From: Rotaria socialis
Taxonomy: Eukaryota > Rotifera > Eurotatoria > Philodinida > Philodinidae
DNA length: 64,000 nt
Direction: 5' to 3'
Assembly (NCBI GenBank): GCA_905331475.1
Contig: CAJNYU010004529.1
Location: 1-64,000 of the forward strand
A program made the translations under genes and the position numbers. The notes beneath the pieces were generated by a model. The model did no database searches and was not told where the DNA came from. It saw only the letters and a list, made by a program, of their open reading frames with translations. Each line of letters starts with the position of its first letter. The first letter of the stretch is position 1. Of this stretch, positions 56,129-64,000 are shown piece by piece.

Positions 56129-59100
56129 ATGGTTTCCACGGATGAATCTGCTTTATATCGTCTAAAAAACTTAAACAATGGAAATATAATATCTGTATTC
56201 AAAGATCAATTCAAAGTTGGACGTACTACAAGTAAATAAAACGAATAATTACTCTTCTTAAGATAAGATAGTAAACATTATTACATTATCCGGCTTTTTT
56301 TTGTGTGATTGAAGATAACGCACATAGGTAAAATTCACATTGTCATTGTCCTTGAATAGAAACCTTGTTTTTGCAATTATTGGCTGAAAAGACTTTGCCC
56401 AGAGAATATATCCAGATAATTTCATTTCTACTAGCTCCTGAAAACATCATCATTTTTGATTCCCTCTTGAAACCATCTCTACTAAAATAGTGTTTCGAAC
56501 AAGATTTCGAACTAGAAATAAGTTTCAATAACATGCAACATTCTATCTATAAGCAAAATTCATTAAGAACATCTGGGAAGATTCTCTCTAAAACTTTCTT
56601 ATCCAACTTTAGCAAGCATAAACTATTGATTCATGAACTATGTCGAACAACACCCGGATTGTCTTTTCTTTTTGATTAGTCATATATCGTGCTTACCTTG
56701 ATGAAAAAGAATGTTTATCCTTGTCAAACAACATATACCAGTGATGTAGGAATACCCGTCGATCGTGATTTCAAAAGTCAAATTTCAACGAAAAGAAAAT
56801 TTGAGCTATTATATTCGTTTTTTTTTTAAATAATATTTAGCTAATGATTTATCCATTGCAAATAATCCTTATATATCTTCATCTCATTGCACATTTGAAT
56901 ATGATAATGGCCATTTGTACATACGAGATACGAGTTCGAATGGTACATTAATTAATCGAACACATAAAATAAGTAAAAATGATACCGTAAGTGAACGATA
57001 TGGAAAAATAATGAAAATTTTGACTGATATTTTAGCGTGTGGAACTTCATTGCGGCGATATCGTGCATATAGTTTTTCGACAAAATGAACCTGAATCAAG
57101 TATATTTACTTATAAGAATAAAAACGAAGCACATCGGATTATTTGTAGATGTTATTTTTCAAGTTGAACTGCCACAATCAGATACAATCGAAGACGTATC
57201 TCCATTTGATGAAGGTTTAAAATAAATTTACTCTTGTATTAAAATACTTTTGTTCTTTAGATACACAAACAGCTTCATATCCAACGATTCCACATCTATC
57301 ACCTATCCGTTAGTTATATTGAAATTCTTTATTGAAATGTTTTTTTTTTCTTATAGGAACTCAGGAAAATGTTGATTTATCTAGTCTAATGAATACAAGT
57401 AGAGATGTTGAAGTAAAATCAAAAGAAGAACCACGAAAAGAATTTGCCATGGACGCCGGCGACGACATGGAAGATGTATTGACATGTGTATGTTGTCAAG
57501 ATATTATGTCTAATCCAATAACTCTCGAGCCTTGTTTACATGCATTTTGCAATGATTGTTATGCTTCATGGGAAGCTGTTCAACGAACATGGTAAGACTA
57601 TACTGAAATAAAAACTAAAACTCATTGCCAACGTCGAGTATTTATTAGTTCTATCTTTAAACTACGGTTAGAAATTTAATTTCGAGTAGAACACTAAAAA
57701 CAATCGATTGCTGTTCACTGTGTCTGACAGTCACACCTTGCCAGAGGCGTGAACTCTAAATAGATTAAACACTTTGAACTAAAATAGTTATCAAGAAAAT
57801 TGAAATTCTGATTCGAGCTGATTGATTATTATATGTTTTTATTTTAGTCCAAAATGTCGTGTTAAAGTTGTTGGCAAGAAAAAAAATGTTGTAATTAACG
57901 GAATCTTAGCAGCTTATCTTAAAGCATATCCACATAAACGACCTGCACCAAAAGAATCTGATGACGATATGAATGAATCAAAAAAAACCAAATATGAAGT
58001 TGGTTCAGAAACTTTGAAGAAACTAATTAATTCTTGTTTTCATAAAGGTCGGTACTGATGGAATGTATCTACATAATACGCAGTACGAAAATGACGATGA
58101 ATATAATGATGATGATCATGATAATGATGATGATGATGGTGATGATGGTGATGACGACGACGATGATGATGATGACGACGATGAGGAAGAGGATGGGGCT
58201 CCTCATTATTTATTGTGAGTTTCACTTTCGTAAAAGAACTATTTGAATAGTATATTATAAATAGGAATCCATTCGGTCATCCTCCTCCTGTTCCTAATGT
58301 CAGATTTGCTTGTCGACAATGTCCGGCAATAGGTAGGCTTCGTATATTTTATCAAGTGTTGATCTTTTCGTTTTTACAGCCGGTGCAGCTGCTATTCCAA
58401 CTAATTTCCAATGTCTACCAAATCAAAATCATATTCTATGCCAATGTTGTATACAACCAATGCCAGATCGACGCGATGAAGCAGATATTCATCAGCATTG
58501 TAAATAGTTTGCGTTCATTGGCTTTTTTGTAACTCTTATTTATTAGGTGAAATATGCAAACAATTTTTTTGCAACATCTATTTTCAAAAATGCCAACGAG
58601 CTGGATGCCTTGGTTGTTTAAATCGCTTAAGGGGTATATTCATGATGATGGTTGCTTTTATTTTATGGAAATATTTTATTCATAGATTTCAATTTTGCAC
58701 CTCGTCATCTTAATAATTTCGTTAATGAAAATCCTATTGAATCACAAATTGTTCAAGTAAGTGTTAATTAAATCCGCATGAACGAGAATTCCTATTATAT
58801 TGGCTATAAAAGTCAAATTTATAGTTCGTTGAATAATTTCAATGTGTCACTCAGAAATACAACATTTTTAGAAAAGATCCTAAGAGTATTTTGCAATTGT
58901 CATTTGGAAGGCGTTAAGAGAAAATTTTTTAATCAATTTATGTTTATTGCGAAACTTTGCTTTAGGATTATCTTACAACCAATCATAAGACTATGCGCGA
59001 TTTACTTACTGATTGTTGTGACTGTCTTGATCGAAATGAATTTACTTGCCCCGGTATTGATCGTAATGCTGCTAGTATGTTTTCATTTTCATCAAAACAT

Positions 59101-59348
59101 CTTTTATGTTGATTGTAAATTTAACTTGTTTAGTTCCTTCGTCGAAAATTGTTTGTTATAAATGTGGTTTGAAAATGTTTAAAGAGTTAGCGTATCAATT
59201 TCGTGTTCGTATGAAACAGGAGGATATATTTCCCGTAATGTTACGAAATCGAGATAATTGTTATTATGGTAGAAAATGTCGTACTCAATATACAAAAGGA
59301 ACTCATGCACACCGACTAAATCATGCTTGTGAACAAACTAAATTTTAA
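56129..59348 (+). CDS. CHFR: CHFR-like E3 ubiquitin ligase (FHA, RING, Cys-rich, PBZ)
   Basis: Mitotic checkpoint ubiquitin ligase that in vertebrates binds poly(ADP-ribose) through its C-terminal zinc finger. Exon 1 is 56129-56229 (MVSTDESALYRLKN, FKVGRTT), followed by a 610-bp intron. The FHA core reads SSSHCTFEYDNGHLYIRDTS and SNGTLINR. Short exons then lead to SPIRTQENVDLSS. The RING is CVCCQDIMSNPITLEPCLHA, FCNDCYASWEAVQRT and, after an intron, CPKCRVKV. An Asp/Glu-rich tract (58089-58190) follows. The Cys-rich domain is FACRQCPAI, CQCCIQPMPDRRDEAD, CEICKQFFCN and CQRAGCLGCLNRL. The PBZ finger is NCYYGRKCRTQYTKG with HAHRLNHACEQTKF at the stop. A 49-bp intron (57999-58047) restores the frame before the acidic tract. 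Domain order and most blocks agree with human CHFR. Confidence 0.93.
58089..58190 (+). repeat. (GAT/GAC)n tract encoding poly-Asp in CHFR
   Basis: Imperfect GAT/GAC repeats of about 100 bp encode an acidic linker between the RING and Cys-rich domains. The tract reads as Asp in the CHFR frame, Met in the next and His on the other strand. Confidence 0.85.
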
Positions 59349-59470
59349 AGCCGATTGTTTCTTTTTATTATAACAATTTTCTTTTTTTGGCATTAAAGAC
59401 GCATTTTTAAAAAAATTTGAAGTAACCGTGAGCATGAACAGATTCGAAATTTTCTTTTTTGTTTTTACAG
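59349..59470 (+). promoter_or_regulatory. 122-bp CHFR-KDM4 spacer ending in a 3' splice site
   Basis: The spacer has ATTAAA near 59392 as the only poly(A)-like signal, and ends with TTTTTTGTTTTTACAG immediately before the KDM4 ATG at 59471. A poly(A) signal followed within 100 bp by a trans-splice acceptor is the layout of operon spacers in animals with spliced leaders. There is little room for an independent promoter and leader exon. Confidence 0.6.
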
Positions 59471-62400
59471 ATGTTAACGGTACCTTCAAGTGTAGAAGTA
59501 CCAGTATTTTATCCTACGTATGATGAATTTAAAGATTTTTCAGCTTTTATTGCTTCTATTGAAGCACGTGGTGCGCATAAAATTGGCTTAGCAAAAATCG
59601 TTCCACCAAAGGAATGGACGCCACGTAAAATGGGTTACAAAAGCAAACAAATCGATGAAAAATTAGTAGAAAATCCAATAAAACAAGAAGTTCGGGGAAA
59701 AGATGGAATTTATTCTGTATTCAATATTCAACAACGATCAATAAAATTAAGTTCATTTAAAAGATTAGCATCGTCCAGTCGATATGCAGCATCGTCAGCG
59801 ATCTCGAATGACCTAGAAAAACTAGAGAAAAAATATTGGCAAAGTTTAACATCGAACGCACCGATCTATGGAGCCGGTAGGTTTAGTATACTTTTAGAGC
59901 AAAAATATTCCTAGCACGTGTAAAATTTGATACCATTTCAAAAAAATCAGATCAACTGATAGCCAGTATAGCTTTCCTATTGAGTATAGTATCTCATGGG
60001 ACTCATATCGGATAAAAATCGTTACTAGATATTATTTGCTATACATGCGAAATGTATCAGACAGAACTCTTATTAACATTTGCATTTAAACTCGATAGTT
60101 TCGAGTATAGGCAAAAACCTATAGAAATCAGATGATGTACTGTTGACGAAAGTGTTTATTTGTTAGATCGTCTTTATGCAATAAAATAAAAAATTTATTC
60201 CGTGACGGAGGTATTGAGATGACATCTGAGAAGGGGAGATAGTTTTTACGAGTACAATATCTCGAAGGAGACTCAAAAGAAGTTCTATCTGTACATAAGT
60301 CTCAATTCGTAGAAATTTCGATGAATGTATTTTCTTTTAATTTAGACGTCAGTGGTTCATTTTATGATGAGAGCCAAAGCATTTGGAATGTAAATAATTT
60401 GGGCACCATTCTTGATGATCTCGTTACTGAATGTGGAACGAAAATTCAAGGTGTGAATACAGCTTATTTATATTTTGGTATGTGGAAAGCAAGTTTTGCT
60501 TGGCATACTGAAGATATGGAACTCTATTCGGTTAATTATCTCCATTTCGGTGCACCGAAACAATGGTAAATATATGAATAGATCAACTTTCTCTCTCTCT
60601 CTCTCTCTCTCTCACAATACACTTAGGTATCATTTAGAAATTTAAAAAAAAAATTGGTGAGAACATTCACGTTCTAGTTTTTTTTGCAATAATGTTTTTT
60701 TCTTTTGCAATGATTTTAACATAGATCATAAATATCGACTAATATTTTCGTTTAGGTACGTGATTCCACCATCGTATGGTAGAAAATTCGAACAATTTGC
60801 TGCATCTCGTTTTCCTCAATTGGCACGTCGATGTCCAGCATTTCTTCGTCATAAAATGACAGTCATATCACCAACAATATTGACACAACAATCGATTCCA
60901 TACAGTAAAATAACACAATATGAAGGCGAATTTATAATTACATTTCCTTACGGTTATCATGCTGGATTTAATTATGGTTTCAATTGTGCTGAATCAACAA
61001 ATTTCGCTTTAGAACGTTGGATTGAATATGGAAAACATTCAGTAAGATGTGCGTGCCGCGATGATATGGTTACGATCAGTATGGATGTATTTGTACATAA
61101 ATATCAACCAGAACTATATGAAGATTGGTGTCGAGGAATTAATTTAACGCCACATCCTGAAGATAAGCCATCGTCAAGAATAAATAAAAATAAATTTTTG
61201 GCGAAAAAACATTTATTAATGAATAAGAATCCTAGTAAAAGTACGTTGCATGAAAACTACAATTTCGAAAGTCTTGTTTACATCTTATTGTGAAGTTTTC
61301 TAAACCAAACAAATGAGAGAATGTTTTCAATTGCCGAAGATTCTTTTCATGAGGTAGAGTCCAGTGCGGTATAAAAAATCACCTTAGGTCTTCCGCCTGA
61401 AGTTATAGACATTTTACTAGAATTTCGAACGGTATATATAAAAAAAATCGAACTGCGACGTTTCTACTCGATGCAAAATACAGAAAATTCTTTTGGAATA
61501 GAAGTGATCCGTGAGACTTGAATATGTCCCATCGAAGTTCAAGGAAAATGTCTATAACTCTAGAAAGAAAACCTCAGAGGACCTGTTATTTAGCTATTTT
61601 TCATATCTCACTGAAGTCTATCTTAAGAGGAAAAGTCGAAATCTAAACCCCTTGAACAATTGAATGCATTCGCTCGTAAGTTGCAGACTATAGTATTCTA
61701 TTGATTTTTCAGTCACTCAAGATGTGTCAAGAAATTTACTTTATCTACAGATTTCAAAATAATTTTAAATCTATTCTTTTCTTTAGCAACTTGTGTCGAA
61801 TCCTCAAGAACTGTCGAACAGCATCAATATCATAAACGTATATCCGACGAACGATATGTTTGTATATTTCTTAATTTAGCAAAATTTGACAAGCAAAACC
61901 AACAATCGACTAGTCAACATCCAGTTCCGTTGATTCGAGCTGCATTGTGTCGTGCAAAATTTCAAACGAATAAAAATCCGATAAAAAATTCTCATAAACT
62001 TCTATGTTTAACAGCTAATTTAGTGTCAAATCTTCCCTCGAATGTTTCAATATTTTTTAATGGCCTAAAACAGGCAGGCAACTATCGAGAAGATATTCTC
62101 GATGGTCTTTGGAATTATCAATGTTTAAATATTAAATCTGAACAACTATTTAATCGATGGTTATGTAATCAATCCTCACATTGCTCAATATGCTATTTTT
62201 TTATTGCCAATAAATCCAATACGACTGACTCAAATCAATCAGCATCATCAATTCGTTGTTTATTAAAATCAGAAGTATTTTATAATCCATCTGATAATTC
62301 TAATGAACTACTTCGATGTTCAATGTGTCATATAAGTGTACATCGAGAATGCTATGAAAGCGTATGTCTTGCGATCAATGCAGATATTAATGATGAATAT

Positions 62401-64000
62401 GATCCATGGTTATGTCAACACTGTATTTTGAAAAAACAGGTAAATAGAATTCTTCTTAATTTCATCTTGCATTTTAGTTGAGAATAAACTAGGTGACTTG
62501 TTACAAATTTTAAAATACCTGACAAGTGATAATCGTTGTTTTGATAGATATTTTCGATTTCAAAAGTAGTTTTCGTTCGTACATGCCTGAGATCAAATAG
62601 TGCAAGAATATTAATTATGAAGAACACTGGTTTGATATTCTATTCGGGTGACGCTAGTGGAGTTTGCCGACACACAGAAACATGCATGACTCGTTGAGAG
62701 TTCGGATTTGAGATTATGTTTGATCGTCAGAACTAGCAACTCCAATGTAAAGTCACACGGTGTGCGAGATAGAAACAGGCCTGGGAAATATTTTATGAAG
62801 AGATAGAATTTAGTCGAGTATATATTTCCGATGTACTCTAACATTCAATGTTCATAAATAATCGTATATTGCAAATGTTTTCTTCTTTGCTATTAAACTC
62901 TGCGAATAAAATCCGATCTAAAATATTGCTGTTTTGTTTTAAGAGTTCGAAAACAATTGATGATCGTTGTTCAGCTTGTTTAATTCGTGGTGGTCTTCTG
63001 CTGCATCCAAATTTATCTCCGTCTTTTATTCATGCCATCTGTTCAATATATCAAGCATATCAATTATCATGCCAGTCAAATTTGTGCCATTATTGTTCAT
63101 CATTTTGTCCATTAAGTTATCGTCGTCTATCAACTCATAGTTTTGCCTCTTGTAATCACTATCAATGTAAAAATACATTTCATATTACATGTGGTCTAAT
63201 CAGCGGATGTACATTTCAATATGATCAAGATTATTCAATTATTGACGCTCGATGTCATTTGCATCCACTTACTTCTATATCAAGTCCATCACCAGCCAAC
63301 GATGAAATGGATGATAAAACAATAAAATATCCTCACAATCTAATAGATGAAAAACAAAATTATGATGGTGACATAGTTGAAGAAAAGAAGCGTGTACCTT
63401 CAGGTACTAGAGTACTAATTAATGAATCAAAGGGACAAAAACTTGGTCAAGTTATACGCAATGAAATAAGTTATCACTATTCAGTTGACTTCGGTGATGA
63501 TACTTACAGTCACGATATGTAAGTAGATTTATATACTATTTATCGTAGAACTAAAATAGATGCGACTAAAAAAGTGGGTAATGAAATTTTCAAAATCGCA
63601 TTAAGAAAATTAGTTTACGGAATCGGTCAAGATCGAATTTCATTTGTTTGTGATAATAGTATGTGCCAATATAACAGCTATTGTTAAGAGTTTACTGGAC
63701 TGAGCTGATTTTAATCGTACTTGTATCAAAAGAGCGTTTCGAACAATAATCAATTTCATACGCGAGCAAGACTAACTGATGTTAGAATTAAACGAGCTAA
63801 TAAGAATTGTTTACACTCATATTGTAAATAAATTTTGAATCTTCCGAATCAGTTTTATTTTGATTAAATCGTATAAAAATTATTTTTTACTTCTAATTTT
63901 ATAAGGCTTGCTGAAGATATACTTGATGCTGATCCATCGAAATTGGTGATCGGTTCAAATATACGTATTCGATGGACAGATGGTACAATATACACATGCA
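59471..64000 (+). CDS. KDM4: KDM4/JMJD2 histone H3K9/K36 demethylase, 3' end outside the window
   Basis: Fe(II)/2-oxoglutarate dioxygenase that removes methyl groups from H3K9 and H3K36. Exons: 59471-59876, 60346-60565, 60756-61240, 61788-62439, 62944-63518 and 63906 onward. Jmj[19 protein letters not shown] and [11 protein letters not shown]. Jmj[21 protein letters not shown] gives the iron ligands His and Glu, and [19 protein letters not shown] the second His. Zinc ligands are [10 protein letters not shown] and VRCACRDDM. After a short linker (much shorter than in human KDM4A) come a PHD finger ([25 protein letters not shown]), an extended PHD ([33 protein letters not shown]) and Tudor repeats ([47 protein letters not shown]), where the window ends. 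All active-site residues that I can judge are present. Confidence 0.95.
60590..60615 (+). repeat. (CT)13 microsatellite in KDM4 intron 2
   Basis: An uninterrupted CT run of about 26 bases soon after the donor of the second intron. Confidence 0.9.

Noticed and set aside
58040-58246. Met-rich and His-rich frames over the GAT tract
   Set aside because: They are the other frames of the poly-Asp repeat in CHFR; only the Asp frame joins the downstream Cys-rich exon.
1-64000. CRISPR arrays, bacterial operons, rRNA and tRNA genes
   Set aside because: The sequence is eukaryotic with spliced genes. No regularly spaced repeats were seen, and no cloverleaf or rRNA core sequence was recognised by eye; a covariance-model scan could still find tRNAs.

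Overview
The window looks like nuclear DNA of a bdelloid rotifer, or a close relative. The reasons are an AT-rich background, genes cut by many 45-60 bp introns, intronless 7TM receptors of a bdelloid-typical kind, MAM/Cys-rich secreted-protein exons, and 3' splice sites placed just before start codons. The last fits spliced-leader trans-splicing, which is known in bdelloids. No conserved marker gene was available to fix the genus.

Layout. Positions 1-9.9 kb are gene-poor and repeat-rich: a 9-bp minisatellite, a TTTTAACG-rich patch, exons of a secreted Cys-rich protein, a decayed MAM gene with a short LTR-retroelement fossil beside it, and a GC-rich MITE. At 9.9-12.2 kb lies an intronless gene with a mitochondrial-type leader, a candidate for horizontal transfer. 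At 12.9-15.6 kb there is a foldback element with long inverted arms, a second tip of the same element abutting an assembly N, a truncated zinc-cluster gene, and a diverged copy of the MAM locus. From 15.6 to 28.8 kb on the minus strand come PPCS (coenzyme A synthesis), a doubtful small secreted ORF, and a 12-kb gene for the homolog of the tricellular-junction protein Bark beetle/Anakonda. From 30.4 to 35 kb there is a broken 7TM receptor and an unrecognised multi-exon locus. From 35.7 to 46.5 kb, all minus, lie OTUD3 (deubiquitinase), a GABA-B receptor, and a nuclear protein with ZAD-like and FLYWCH-like zinc modules. The 46.5-54.7 kb stretch is sparse, with one complete intronless 7TM receptor and one 3' exon of unknown identity. 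The last 9 kb hold NDUFAF4 (minus) and then CHFR and KDM4 in tandem on the plus strand; KDM4 runs off the end.

The genes do not form one pathway. The best-supported functional link is CHFR-KDM4: 122 bp separate the CHFR stop from the KDM4 ATG, and that ATG sits directly after a 3' splice site. This suggests a trans-spliced operon joining a mitotic/PAR checkpoint ligase to a histone demethylase. Similar acceptors lie just upstream of at least five other starts. Coordinates of multi-exon genes were worked out by hand from GT-AG sites and reading frame, so small exon ends may be off by a few bases.
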